From Verrucomicrobiaceae bacterium (GTDB taxonomy: Bacteria > Verrucomicrobiota > Verrucomicrobiae > Verrucomicrobiales > Akkermansiaceae), in the NCBI GenBank assembly GCA_003820635.1, contig RPOS01000080.1, positions 1-13,819 on the forward strand: DNA of 13,819 bases. The letters run 5' to 3'. This document shows, piece after piece, positions 5,489 through 13,531 of this stretch (positions are counted from its first letter, which is position 1; each line of letters opens with the position of its first letter). A model generated the notes under the pieces. The model saw only the letters and a program-made list of their open reading frames with translations, was not told where the DNA came from and did no database searches. The position numbers and the translations under genes were made by a program.

Positions 5489-6913
5489 TCACTTGCCGAA
5501 CTCCGCGGCCAGCGAGGTGACAGTGGCCTTGGCATCGCCGTAGAGCATGCGGGTGTTGGGATGATAGAAAAGCGCGTTTTCGAGGCCGGAGAAACCGGTG
5601 CCTTTGCCGCGCTTGAGGCAGTAGATGGCGCGCGCCTCGTGGGCGTGAATGATGGGCATGCCGTAAATCGGGCTCGCGGGATCATCCAGCGCCGCGGGGT
5701 TCACCACGTCGTTGGCACCGATCACGATGGCGACGTCCACCGATGGCATGATGGCGTTGACCGGCTCCATTTCCTGGAGTTGCTCATAGGGCACGTCCGC
5801 CTCGGCGAGCAGCACGTTCATGTGGCCCGGCATGCGGCCGGCCACCGGGTGGATGGCGAAGCGGACCTCCGCGCCGTTGTTTTCCAGCATCGCGGAAAGC
5901 TCCTTCACGGCGTGCTGTGCCTGGGCGACGGCCATGCCATAGCCGGGAATGATGACCACGCTGCGCGCGGCTTCCAGCACATAGTAGGCGTCCTCCACGG
6001 ACGCGGCCTTCATTTCTCCGGTGGAGGCCTTTTGCTTGCCGCCTGCAGCACCGAATCCGCCGAAGAGCACGTTGCCGATGGAACGGTTCATCGCCTTGCA
6101 CATGATGAGTGTGAGAATGATGCCGCTTGCGCCAACGAGGCAGCCGGCGACCACCAGCACGTTGTTGAGGATGATGAAACCAGCCAGTGCGGCGGCCACG
6201 CCCGAGAGCGAGTTGAGCAGGGAAATCACCACCGGCATGTCACCGCCGCCGATTGGCAGCGTCATCAGGACGCCGATCAGCAGGGAAATGACCACCAAGC
6301 CGATCACCAATCCCACCGCCCATGGCGCGACCGGCTGCATCCCGAGCGCCACCGCGCCACCGAGCGACGCGGCCAGCAGGACGAGGTTGATCGCCTTCTG
6401 CCCGGTGAAGACCATCGGCCGGCCGGACATTTTCTCTGACAATTTCGCCCAGGCCACCACGCTGCCGGTGAAGGTGACCCCGCCGACGAGCACGGTGAGG
6501 GCGATGGCCACCGCGGCGAAGGCCAGCGGCACCGTCACGCCGGTCTGCGCGGCAAGAGCTGATAGATAACTTTCCGCGCCGCCGTGATGGAGCTTGTGAT
6601 ACTCCGCCGCACCCACCAGCAGGCTGGCCAGCCCGCCGAAGCCGTTGAACAGCGCCACCAGCTCGGGCATGCCGGTCATTTGCACGCGCTTCGCCATAAT
6701 CAGGCCGATCACCGAGCCTAACAGAATTCCGCCAGCCACCAGTTTCCAGTCCAGCCCGCCGTAGAGGAGGGTGGCGATCACCGCCAGCAGCATGCCCACG
6801 GAGGAAATCCGGTTGCCGCGCCGCGCGGTGTCGGCATGGCCGAGCCACTTGATGCCGAAGATGAATAAAATCGCCGAGGCGATGTAGAGCAGGTTGATGA
6901 GAACGTCCTTCAC
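5489..6913 (-). CDS. pntB: NAD(P) transhydrogenase subunit beta
   Basis: A 474-aa subunit of the proton-translocating nicotinamide nucleotide transhydrogenase. It carries most of the membrane domain (dII) and the NADP(H)-binding domain III. Residues about 1-275 are hydrophobic with many passes (LINLLYIASAILFIFGIKWL; conserved loop GGGDMPVVISLLNSLSG). Domain III shows IPGYGMAVAQAQHAVKEL, the ENNGAEVRFAIHPVAGRMPG stretch, NVLLAEADVPYEQL, IGANDVVNPAA and RGKGTGFSGLENALFY, all hallmarks of PntB. Length fits the family (about 460-480). The start is GTG at 6913, overlapping the pntA2 stop by 4 nt (GTGA). An AAGAAGGA purine run just upstream is one of the few Shine-Dalgarno-like sites in the window. 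It is the last gene of the pnt operon, convergent with the 272-aa gene. Confidence 0.97.
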   Translation of the reverse strand: MKDVLINLLYIASAILFIFGIKWLGHADTARRGNRISSVGMLLAVIATLLYGGLDWKLVAGGILLGSVIGLIMAKRVQMTGMPELVALFNGFGGLASLLVGAAEYHKLHHGGAESYLSALAAQTGVTVPLAFAAVAIALTVLVGGVTFTGSVVAWAKLSEKMSGRPMVFTGQKAINLVLLAASLGGAVALGMQPVAPWAVGLVIGLVVISLLIGVLMTLPIGGGDMPVVISLLNSLSGVAAALAGFIILNNVLVVAGCLVGASGIILTLIMCKAMNRSIGNVLFGGFGAAGGKQKASTGEMKAASVEDAYYVLEAARSVVIIPGYGMAVAQAQHAVKELSAMLENNGAEVRFAIHPVAGRMPGHMNVLLAEADVPYEQLQEMEPVNAIMPSVDVAIVIGANDVVNPAALDDPASPIYGMPIIHAHEARAIYCLKRGKGTGFSGLENALFYHPNTRMLYGDAKATVTSLAAEFGK

Positions 6914-7203
6914 GGCTTTTCCTTCTTCTTGAACATGGCGAGCATGCGGTCGGTGACGGCATAGCCGCCGACCACGTTGATGGTGGCGAGCACGACGGCG
7001 GCGAAGCCGATCCAGCGGGCGAGCGGCGGCTCATTGGCGGCGATGGCCAAAAGCGCGCCGACCACCGTGATGCCGGAGATGGCGTTCGAGCCGGACATCA
7101 GCGGCGTGTGCAGCTGGGAAGGCACTTTCGCGATCAACTCAAAGCCGAGAAACACGGCCAGGGTGAAAGCGAACAACAGTAATAACAAGGGAGCGAGTTC
7201 CAT
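6910..7203 (-). CDS. pntA2: NAD(P) transhydrogenase subunit alpha, part 2 (membrane segment)
   Basis: A 97-aa small membrane subunit that supplies the remaining transmembrane helices of domain II. It begins MELAPLLLLLFAFTLAVFLG and continues with the highly conserved loop ELIAKVPSQLHTPLMSGSNA and ISGITVVGALLAI, ending in a basic tail (MFKKKEKP). In E. coli these helices are fused to the C-terminus of PntA; here they are a separate gene, as in Rhodospirillum rubrum. The frame is open upstream into pntA1, but the ATG at 7203 is right because it starts the family-specific segment 7 nt after the pntA1 stop. It shares a GTGA overlap with pntB, which implies coupled translation and a fixed ratio. 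Confidence 0.95.
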   Translation of the reverse strand: MELAPLLLLLFAFTLAVFLGFELIAKVPSQLHTPLMSGSNAISGITVVGALLAIAANEPPLARWIGFAAVVLATINVVGGYAVTDRMLAMFKKKEKP

Positions 7204-7210
7204 GGATTTT

Positions 7211-8335
7211 TCAGGGTTTGAAGCGTTCCTGCACCTGGCCGCGGTGCACCAGCAGGCAGCTCTTGAGGATTTCGTCGTCGCGCTCCAGATCGGGCGCGCC
7301 GGTTTCCGCATTCCAGAAGTGTGAGGCGAAGGCGGTGAGGTTGGCCGCATACATCTGGCTGGCGTGGCGCGGCATCTGGCATTCCAGAGCGCCCCAGCCG
7401 AGCAGGCGCACGCCGTTGCCGAGCACCACTTCCTCGTCGAGGCGCGTGCCTTCCACATTGCCGCCACTTTCCGCCGCGAGGTCCACCACCACCGAGCCCG
7501 GGCGCATGCCGGAGAGCATTTCCGCCGTGAGCAAAAGCGGAGCACTGCGGCCGAAGACCTTGGCCGTGGTGATTACGATGTCGGATGCGGCGCACGCCTT
7601 GGCCATCCCGGCCTGCTGCAGCGCCACTTGTTCCGGCGTCAGCTCGCGGGCGTAGCCCTGCTCGGTCTGGCCGGTCTCGCCGATGTCGATTTTCACAAAC
7701 TTCGCGCCGAGCGAGCGCACCTGCTCCTCGACGACCGGCCGGGTGTCGAAGGCCTCCACCCGCGCGCCGAGCCGCCGCGCCGTGGCGATGGCCTGCAAAC
7801 CCGCCACCCCCACGCCCACGATGAACACCTTGGCCGGGGAAATCGTGCCCGCCGGCGTCATCATCATCGGCAGGATCGAGTCCAGCTGGTTGGCGGCCAT
7901 CAACACGGCGGCGTAGCCCGCGAGGTTTGCCTGGGAGCTCAACGCGTCCATCTTCTGCGCCAGCGTGGTGCGCGGGATCAATTCCATGCAGACCCCGGTC
8001 ACACCGGCGGCCACCATCGCCTCGATCCGCTCGCGCCCGCCAAATGGGTCCATGAATCCCACCGCCACCGAGCCGTGCTTCTGGCGGGAAATTTCCGCCG
8101 CTTCCGGCGGCCGCACCCGCAGCACGTAGTCCGCATCGACCAGCGCGTGAGCGGCGTCCACCGCGATCATCGCGCCGACTTGACGATAGGCTTCATCCGG
8201 ATGGCCCGCGGCATTTCCGGCTCCGCTCTCCACGGTCACCGAAGCTCCCAGCTTGACCCAGGCCGCCACCGCAGCGGGATCAAGGGCGACGCGCGTTTCC
8301 AAAGGCCGTTTCTCACGACAGACAAAGACATTCAT
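7211..8335 (-). CDS. pntA1: NAD(P) transhydrogenase subunit alpha, part 1 (NAD-binding domain I)
   Basis: A 374-aa soluble domain I of the transhydrogenase, homologous to alanine dehydrogenase. It binds NAD(H) and exchanges hydride with NADP(H) on PntB. Visible features: N-terminal KRPLETRVALDPAAVAAWVKLG (9-30), the catalytic RQD loop in ELIPRTTLAQKMDALSSQA (Arg122, Gln127, Asp130), the Rossmann motif VGVGVAGLQAIATARRLGA (173-191) with the Asp197 turn EAFDTRP, and GSVVVDLAAESGGN (280-293). The usual ITTAxIPGRPAP stretch reads ITTAKVFGRSAP here. Length matches the split-type PntAA (about 375-385). It is the first gene of the minus-strand operon and is divergent from the fur-suf operon, with a 173-nt shared upstream region. 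There is no Shine-Dalgarno. Confidence 0.96.
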   Translation of the reverse strand: MNVFVCREKRPLETRVALDPAAVAAWVKLGASVTVESGAGNAAGHPDEAYRQVGAMIAVDAAHALVDADYVLRVRPPEAAEISRQKHGSVAVGFMDPFGGRERIEAMVAAGVTGVCMELIPRTTLAQKMDALSSQANLAGYAAVLMAANQLDSILPMMMTPAGTISPAKVFIVGVGVAGLQAIATARRLGARVEAFDTRPVVEEQVRSLGAKFVKIDIGETGQTEQGYARELTPEQVALQQAGMAKACAASDIVITTAKVFGRSAPLLLTAEMLSGMRPGSVVVDLAAESGGNVEGTRLDEEVVLGNGVRLLGWGALECQMPRHASQMYAANLTAFASHFWNAETGAPDLERDDEILKSCLLVHRGQVQERFKP

Positions 8336-8508
8336 GGGTTGTGGGGAGGGAATGAATCAATTCACGCGCAGTCTTGAAAGCTCATTTTCATAGAATTTTT
8401 GCTGAAATGCGAGGCTGGGCTATTGATATTCAGTGGTTTGAAATTTTTGAGAATGAGAATTGGAATAATTCTTGATATTGAGCAAAGCGCGCCTAGCTTC
8501 CCGCCGCC
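8336..8508. promoter_or_regulatory. Divergent control region between the pnt and fur-suf operons
   Basis: AT-rich compared with the rest of the window, especially 8380-8482. It holds a palindrome AGAATT-GGAAT-AATTCT (8456-8472) and a direct repeat, TTGATATTCAG (8423-8433) and TTGATATTGAG (8472-8482), spaced 49 nt apart and flanking the palindrome. TTGAAA at 8438-8443 and an AATAAT at 8464-8469 are promoter-like, but their spacing is long. AATGAGAATT resembles half-sites of Fur/PerR boxes. The minus strand carries TGAAAATGAGC near 8380-8392. Autoregulation by the Fur-family protein encoded at 8509 is a reasonable inference, not shown. Confidence 0.55.
8456..8472. promoter_or_regulatory. Candidate operator of the Fur-family regulator
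   Basis: A perfect 6-5-6 inverted repeat (AGAATT, GGAAT, AATTCT) lies 37-53 nt upstream of the regulator's ATG in a place where it would overlap the promoter. AT-rich palindromes of this size are typical binding sites for Fur-superfamily dimers. The match to a classical Fur box is only partial. Confidence 0.4.
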
Positions 8509-8940
8509 ATGGTCAGCAACGCCCCAGATACCCACCCGGTCCCGGAGATTCCCGAGGAGATCGCCGGTCTGCGCATGACGCGGCAGCGCCAGGAAATCTA
8601 CCGGATCCTCATCGAGCAGCGCGATCACCCGACGGCCAATGAGGTCTTCATGCGGGTGAAGGACCGGCTGCCCAACATTTCGCTCGCGACGGTTTACAAC
8701 TGCCTGGAGGCGCTGGTGCAGCATGGCATCATCCGCCAGGTGAATTTCGAGCGCGAGTCCTCGCGCTACTGCCCGAACCTCACCGAACACGGCCATTTTC
8801 ACGATGCCGCCACCGGCGTCATCCACGACATCGATTTCAAGCCCGGCGCCAATCTCACCGACATCCTCGAACTCCCTGTCGGAGCCGTCGTCCAAGACGT
8901 TGAAATCACCCTGCGCGGCAAAATTTCCAATAATCAATAA
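8509..8940 (+). CDS. Fur-family transcriptional regulator lacking the zinc-binding cysteine pairs
   Basis: A 143-aa Fur-superfamily protein. The winged-helix domain is clear: [18 protein letters not shown] (20-37), [16 protein letters not shown] (40-55), [19 protein letters not shown] (57-75; the DNA-recognition helix). The dimerisation/metal domain has [14 protein letters not shown] (87-99) with His94, His96 and His98, then TGVIHDIDF (102-110). Classical Fur/PerR/Zur proteins have a CxxC after this region and often a second one at the C-terminus. Here the only cysteines are Cys65 and Cys88, and the tail ([13 protein letters not shown]) has none, so the structural zinc site is absent. The gene ends 25 nt before sufC and most likely heads the suf transcript, so it probably senses iron, Fe-S status or peroxide for that operon. 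The start is ATG after GCCGCC. Confidence 0.9.
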   Translation: MVSNAPDTHPVPEIPEEIAGLRMTRQRQEIYRILIEQRDHPTANEVFMRVKDRLPNISLATVYNCLEALVQHGIIRQVNFERESSRYCPNLTEHGHFHDAATGVIHDIDFKPGANLTDILELPVGAVVQDVEITLRGKISNNQ

Positions 8941-8965
8941 TCCATCTCAAATATTCAATTCCACC

Positions 8966-9718
8966 ATGAGCCTACACATCCAGAACCTGCACGCCACCCT
9001 TGAAGACGGCACCGAAATCCTCAAGGGAGTCACCCTCGAAGTCCCCAAAGGCGAAGTCCACGCCATCATGGGCCCGAACGGCTCCGGCAAGTCCACCCTG
9101 TCCAAGGTGATCGCCGGCCATGAGGGCTACCTCGTCACCGGCGGCACCGTCACCATCAATGGCGATGACATTGCCGAGATGTCCATCGACGAACGCTCGC
9201 GCGCCGGCATCTTCCTCGCCTTCCAGTATCCCTCCGAAGTCCCCGGCGTTTCCAATGCCAACTTCATCCGCGCCGCGCTGCAGGCCCGCCTGCCGAAGGG
9301 CGAGGAAATCGACGCCGTCGCCTATTACAAGAATCTCTACGCGAAAATGGACCTGCTGGAAATGGACCGCAAGTTCACCGGCCGCGCCGTGAACGAAGGT
9401 TTCTCCGGCGGGGAGAAAAAGCGCAACGAGATCCTCCAGATGATGATGCTCGAACCGCAATACTGCATCCTCGACGAAACCGACTCCGGCCTCGACATCG
9501 ATGCCCTCAAGATCGTCGCCAAGGGCGTCAACGCCATGCGTTCGCCCGAGCGCGGCATGCTGCTCATCACCCACTACCAGCGCCTGCTCGACTACATCAA
9601 GCCGGACCACGTCCATGTCATGGCCGAGGGCCGCATCGTGAAATCCGGCGGTCCCGAGCTCGCCCACGAGCTGGAGAAACACGGCTACGACTTCCTCAAG
9701 GAAGCCGCGCTGGCCTGA
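8966..9718 (+). CDS. sufC: Fe-S cluster assembly ATPase SufC
   Basis: A 250-aa ABC-type ATPase of the SUF Fe-S cluster assembly scaffold (SufBCD complex, cytosol). Walker A is GPNGSGKS (36-43), the Q-loop is [10 protein letters not shown] (Gln87), the signature is [11 protein letters not shown] (146-156; the SufC form with GGEKKR), Walker B is [15 protein letters not shown] (167-181, SufC-specific DETDSGLD) and the switch is His203 (ITHYQRLL). The C-terminal [16 protein letters not shown] is also typical. I start at the ATG at 8966 because [15 protein letters not shown] is the usual SufC beginning; the frame is open further back inside the regulator gene. The order here is C-B-D rather than the common B-C-D. 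Confidence 0.97.
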   Translation: MSLHIQNLHATLEDGTEILKGVTLEVPKGEVHAIMGPNGSGKSTLSKVIAGHEGYLVTGGTVTINGDDIAEMSIDERSRAGIFLAFQYPSEVPGVSNANFIRAALQARLPKGEEIDAVAYYKNLYAKMDLLEMDRKFTGRAVNEGFSGGEKKRNEILQMMMLEPQYCILDETDSGLDIDALKIVAKGVNAMRSPERGMLLITHYQRLLDYIKPDHVHVMAEGRIVKSGGPELAHELEKHGYDFLKEAALA

Positions 9719-9761
9719 CGACATTTCATGGTTGAAATTTCAAATCCCGAATTCCTTTCCC

Positions 9762-11201
9762 ATGTCCTACGAACCCACCACCGCCATCCTCGACGAGGAA
9801 ACCCACGAGGCGATCAACATCGACCGCACCAAGGGTGACTTCACCTTTCCCGAGCGCCACAAATTCGACGCCGGCCGCGGGCTGAGCTCGAAGACCGTCG
9901 ATTACATCTGCGACGTGAAGAACGACCCGCAGTGGGTGCGTGATTTCCGTCACAAGGCGCTCAAGGTTTTCCTTGATAAGCCGATGCCCACCAACTGGGC
10001 GACGAAGGACCTGGAAAACATCAACTTCGACGAGATCCGCTATTATCTATCAGACGGTGAGAAGCCGAAGCGTTCCTGGGACGATGTGCCGCCGGAAGTG
10101 CTCGAAACCTTCGAGCGCCTCGGCATCCCCGAGCAGGAGCGCGCCTTCCTCGCCGGCGTGGAGGCACAGTATGATTCCGAGGCCGCCTACTCGAACATGA
10201 AGGAGGAGCTCACCAAGCAGGGCGTCATCTTCGTCAACTCCACCGAAGGCCTCAAGGAATACGAGCAAATCTTCCGGCCGTGGTTCGGCAAGGTGATCCC
10301 CACTTCCGACAACAAGTTCTCCGCGCTCAACAGCGCCGTGTTTTCCGGCGGATCGTTCATTTACATCCCGAAGGGAGTGAAGCTCAAACAACCGCTGCAA
10401 GCCTACTTCCGCATCAATTCTGAAAGCTTCGGCCAATTCGAGCGCACGCTCATCATCGCCGACGAGGGCGCGGAAGTGATGTACATGGAAGGCTGCACCG
10501 CGCCGAAGTTCGAGACCGCCACACTGCACTCGGCGGTGGTGGAACTCGTCGCCCTGAAAGGCGCGAAGATCCAATACGTCACAGTCCAGAACTGGAGCAG
10601 CAACGTCTTCAACCTCGTCACCAAGCGCGGCCTCGCCATGGAGGACGCGGAAGTCCGCTGGATCGACTGCAACATCGGCTCACGCCTGACGATGAAGTAT
10701 CCCGGTGTCATCATGAAGGGTGAACGCGCGCGCGGCGAGGTGATTTCCATCGCGCTGGCCAACACCGGCCAGCACCAGGACACCGGTGCCAAAATGATCC
10801 ACGCGGCAAACAACACCACCTCCAACGTCGTTTCCAAGTCCATCTCCGTCGGCGAAGGCCGCTCCACTTACCGCGGCCAGGTCCACATCCCGCGCCACCT
10901 CAAGGGCTGCAAGAACAACACCGAGTGCGACGCGCTGCTCATCAACAGCCACTCGCGCACCGACACCTATCCCGCCATCACCGTGCGCGGCAACCAGCAC
11001 GCCACCCAGCACGAGGCCTCCGTTTCGCAAGTCTCCGAGGACATGCTCTTCTACATGCAGCAGCGCGGCCTCAACGAGGGCCAGGCCATGTCGCTCGCCG
11101 TCAACGGCTTCATCAACGACCTCGTCCGCGAGTTTCCGATGGAATACTCGGTGGAGTTGAAACGCCTCATCGATCTGGAAATGGAAGGCAGCGTCGGCTG
11201 A
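9762..11201 (+). CDS. sufB: Fe-S cluster assembly scaffold protein SufB
   Basis: A 479-aa core scaffold subunit of SufBCD. Hallmarks are the N-terminal [20 protein letters not shown] (40-59), [19 protein letters not shown] (88-106), [20 protein letters not shown] (154-173), [16 protein letters not shown] (277-292), [20 protein letters not shown] (307-326), and the catalytic segment [20 protein letters not shown] (385-404), where Cys389 corresponds to the essential Cys405 of E. coli Suf[21 protein letters not shown] follows, with Glu418 at the conserved acidic position. Length is normal. The ATG at 9762 begins MSYEPTT; an in-frame TTG at 9732 would add ten residues and is less likely. It lies 43 nt after sufC. 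Confidence 0.97.
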   Translation: MSYEPTTAILDEETHEAINIDRTKGDFTFPERHKFDAGRGLSSKTVDYICDVKNDPQWVRDFRHKALKVFLDKPMPTNWATKDLENINFDEIRYYLSDGEKPKRSWDDVPPEVLETFERLGIPEQERAFLAGVEAQYDSEAAYSNMKEELTKQGVIFVNSTEGLKEYEQIFRPWFGKVIPTSDNKFSALNSAVFSGGSFIYIPKGVKLKQPLQAYFRINSESFGQFERTLIIADEGAEVMYMEGCTAPKFETATLHSAVVELVALKGAKIQYVTVQNWSSNVFNLVTKRGLAMEDAEVRWIDCNIGSRLTMKYPGVIMKGERARGEVISIALANTGQHQDTGAKMIHAANNTTSNVVSKSISVGEGRSTYRGQVHIPRHLKGCKNNTECDALLINSHSRTDTYPAITVRGNQHATQHEASVSQVSEDMLFYMQQRGLNEGQAMSLAVNGFINDLVREFPMEYSVELKRLIDLEMEGSVG

Positions 11202-11249
11202 TTCAACAAGATCGGACTGATTCGTCTGATCCGACCAATCTTCAAAATC
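11202..11249 (+). repeat. 9-nt periodic repeat / hairpin in the sufB-sufD gap
   Basis: Between the two genes lie three imperfect 9-mers in tandem: GATCGGACT (11210-11218), GATTCGTCT (11219-11227), GATCCGACC (11228-11236). A degenerate AATCTTC follows. The outer parts can also pair (TCGGA 11212-11216 with TCCGA 11230-11234), giving a small hairpin in the mRNA between sufB and sufD. Confidence 0.45.
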
Positions 11250-12512
11250 ATGACTACTTCTCTCCCTCACTGGTTCTCCGCCCGACAAGAGGCCGCCAAG
11301 GCACGCTTCGCTTCCACCCCCGCGCCCAAGCGCGGCGATGAAACCTGGCGCTTCTCCAATCTCAAACAGCTCGACTTCGACGGCTTCCAACGGAGCGCGG
11401 ACTTCAGTCCGCCCGCCGCCGATCTCATCGCCCGCTCCACCGGTCTTGAGAAAACCGCCGCGAAATTCATCTTCGCCAACGACACGCTCATTCACTCCGA
11501 GAGCAGCGTGCCGAGCGGCGTGATCTGCCTGCCACTGGCCGAAGCACTCGTTTCCTACAGCGAGCTCGTTGAGAAACACTTCATGAAACAGGAAACCCGC
11601 CTCGGCTCGGCGAAGTTCGCGGCATGGCACGAGGCCATGGTTTCCAACGGCCTGTTCGTCCATGTGGGCGATAATCTCGAAGTCGAAGGCGCCATCGAAG
11701 TCCATCACTGGATCTCCGGCGCGAACACCGTCATCTTCCCGCACACGCTGGTCGTCACCGGGAAATCCTCCAAGGTCCGCGTGATCGACATCTTCCGCTC
11801 CGCCGAGGAACTCGAGCCCGGCCTCGCCATCGCCTTCAACGATCTATCAGCCGGCCCCAATTCGCAGCTCGATTACGTGGCCATCCAGGCACTCAACGAG
11901 GTCACGCGCATCATCCAGATCAACGAAACCTCCACCGCGCGTGATGCCTCGGCCAAGGGATTCATCCTCAACACCGGTGCTTCATGGGCCCGCAATGAAT
12001 GTCTCTCCCGCCTCGAAGGCCCCGGCTCGCGCTCGGACATGCTCTCGGTCTCCATCCCCGCCCGTGAGCAGGAATACGACCAGCGCACCTTCCAACACCA
12101 CGTTTCCGAAGGCGCCTACTCGGACCTGCTCTACAAGAACTCGCTTTATGATAACGCGAAAACCATCTTCTCCGGTCTGATCTTTGTGGATGAAGGCGCG
12201 CACCACACGGATGCCTACCAGACCTGCCGCAACCTGCTCATGAGCGACAGCTGCGAGGCCAACTCCATGCCCGGCCTCGAAATCAATGCCGACCAGGTGA
12301 AGTGCTCGCACGGCTCCACTTCCTCGCAGATCCACGATGAGGAAATCTTCTATCTCCAGGCCCGCGGCATCGATCCGGTGTGCGCCCGCCAGTTGATCGC
12401 CCGTGGTTTCTCGGTGGAGGTCGTCGAACGCCTCAACGACGAGCCTGTGGAGGAACTCGTGCTGAGATTCATCGACGACAAGTTCGCCCACATCGCTGGC
12501 GGCGGCGCGTGA
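11250..12512 (+). CDS. sufD: Fe-S cluster assembly protein SufD
   Basis: A 420-aa SufD, the SufB paralogue that completes the SufBC2D scaffold and is needed for iron acquisition by the complex. The N-terminus is poorly conserved as usual, with the DETWRFSNLKQLDFDGF (30-46) segment typical of SufD. The beta-helix core runs from about 135 to 340 (GLFVHVGDNLEVEGAIEVHH; QEYDQRTFQHHVSEGAYSDL). The conserved C-terminal segment is NADQVKCSHGSTSSQIHDEE (346-365), with Cys352 and His354 equivalent to the functional Cys358/His360 of E. coli. FYLQARGIDPVCARQLIARGF follows. It is the last gene of the operon: its stop is 7 nt from the stop of the convergent methyltransferase gene. No sufS or sufU follows. 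Confidence 0.95.
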   Translation: MTTSLPHWFSARQEAAKARFASTPAPKRGDETWRFSNLKQLDFDGFQRSADFSPPAADLIARSTGLEKTAAKFIFANDTLIHSESSVPSGVICLPLAEALVSYSELVEKHFMKQETRLGSAKFAAWHEAMVSNGLFVHVGDNLEVEGAIEVHHWISGANTVIFPHTLVVTGKSSKVRVIDIFRSAEELEPGLAIAFNDLSAGPNSQLDYVAIQALNEVTRIIQINETSTARDASAKGFILNTGASWARNECLSRLEGPGSRSDMLSVSIPAREQEYDQRTFQHHVSEGAYSDLLYKNSLYDNAKTIFSGLIFVDEGAHHTDAYQTCRNLLMSDSCEANSMPGLEINADQVKCSHGSTSSQIHDEEIFYLQARGIDPVCARQLIARGFSVEVVERLNDEPVEELVLRFIDDKFAHIAGGGA

Positions 12513-12519
12513 CGGCCAA

Positions 12520-13419
12520 TCACTCCAGCCAGACGGATTTGAGATAAGCCGCATCGGTGAAATCCGGCGGCATGGGCGTGTGGTGCGCGCTCATCGGCCG
12601 CGGCAGGCTGGCGGTGAGCTGGCGCTCAAATCCGCCGGGCGTCATGCCGCGGAAGTTGGTGCAGCACAACAGCCAGCCGCCGGGCGCGAGCACCCGCGCC
12701 GCCAGCGCGGCGAGCTCGCCGAAGTCGTTCTCAACGCGGAACACTTTTCCCTTCTCATCCCGCGAGAAGGTCGGCGGATCGAGCACGATGCCATCGAAGA
12801 GGCGGCCTTGTTTTGCGAAGCGGCGCAACCAGTGGAAGGTATCGCCCTTGCAAAAGTGGTGCGCCGCGGGGTCGAGCGAGTTATGGCATAAGTTGCGCCT
12901 CGCCCAGTCGAGATACGGCTGGGAGAGATCGAGCGTGGTGGTTTCCGCGCCAGCCATGGCGGCGGCCACGGAGAAGGCGCCGGTGTAGGCGAAGGTGTTG
13001 AGCAGTCGAAGGCCGGGCTTCATCCGGCGGCGGACCTCGGCGCGGTTGTCGCGCTGGTCGAGGAAGATTCCCTGCGAGTAGCCGCTGTGAAATGAGATTT
13101 CATAAACAATGCCGTTCTCGCGGATGGCAAACGGTTCGGAAACCACCGGTCCGCAGAAGTGGGCGGGCGATTCCTTCTGATTCTGGTCGAGCCGTTTCCA
13201 ATAACAGGAAACGCCGCGGTCGCGCAGCCATTCACCCACCGCTGCCGGCACGGTGTTGGCGGTGGTTGAGAGCAGCCAGCGGCCGGCGAAGGTTTCGAGA
13301 AAAACCCCCGGCAGGCCGTCGCCCGCGCCGTCGATCAGGCGCACGGCGTCGGTTTGCTCCGTGAGAAGCGGTTTCCGTTTCGCGACGGCGGCATCTAGCA
13401 ATTCACGCATGGCGGGCAT
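12520..13419 (-). CDS. RlmI-like class I SAM-dependent methyltransferase, lacking the PUA domain
   Basis: A 299-aa methyltransferase related to the 23S rRNA m5C methyltransferase RlmI/RlmK group. Residues 24-40 (DAVRLIDGAGDGLPGVF) match the EEHD-like central domain of RlmI, and GYSQGIFLDQRDNRAEVRRR (113-132) is a strong family signature. SAM-binding motif I is LLNTFAYTGAFSVAAAMAGA (139-158), the acidic residue after motif II is Asp164 (TTLDLSQPYLDWARRN), and motif IV is VLDPPTFSR (212-220). RlmI is about 400 aa with an N-terminal PUA RNA-binding domain; that domain is missing here, so the RNA substrate may differ. The start could be the ATG at 13419 or the one at 13410 (Met4), which has the CC context seen at other starts. 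It is convergent with sufD. Confidence 0.88.
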   Translation of the reverse strand: MPAMRELLDAAVAKRKPLLTEQTDAVRLIDGAGDGLPGVFLETFAGRWLLSTTANTVPAAVGEWLRDRGVSCYWKRLDQNQKESPAHFCGPVVSEPFAIRENGIVYEISFHSGYSQGIFLDQRDNRAEVRRRMKPGLRLLNTFAYTGAFSVAAAMAGAETTTLDLSQPYLDWARRNLCHNSLDPAAHHFCKGDTFHWLRRFAKQGRLFDGIVLDPPTFSRDEKGKVFRVENDFGELAALAARVLAPGGWLLCCTNFRGMTPGGFERQLTASLPRPMSAHHTPMPPDFTDAAYLKSVWLE

Positions 13420-13531
13420 CGTTGATGCGGCCGACGATGAGCGGCGCTGCGGAGCGCGTCAACAGATGCGCTGGTGATGATAAAATTCTTTCCGGTTGCA
13501 TGGCACGGGGTTTCTGCGAGGTTGAGAAACC
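13420..13531. promoter_or_regulatory. Divergent promoter region between the methyltransferase and glycosyltransferase genes
   Basis: A 112-nt gap. On the plus strand TGATAAAAT (13478-13486) fits an extended -10 element (TG-n-TAAAAT), 46 nt upstream of the GTG start at 13532. I see no good -35, as extended -10 promoters often allow. A minus-strand TTGACG near 13461 could be a -35 for the methyltransferase gene, but its -10 is not evident. Confidence 0.35.

Noticed and set aside
7364..8377. 337-aa open frame on the plus strand
   Set aside because: Antisense to pntA1. Its His/Arg-rich, domainless protein is the mirror of a real gene.
9732..9761. TTG start adding ten residues to SufB
   Set aside because: SufB normally begins close to the ATG at 9762, and the added residues carry no family signal.
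10680..11744. 354-aa open frame on the minus strand
   Set aside because: Antisense to sufB and sufD, which are unmistakable on the other strand.
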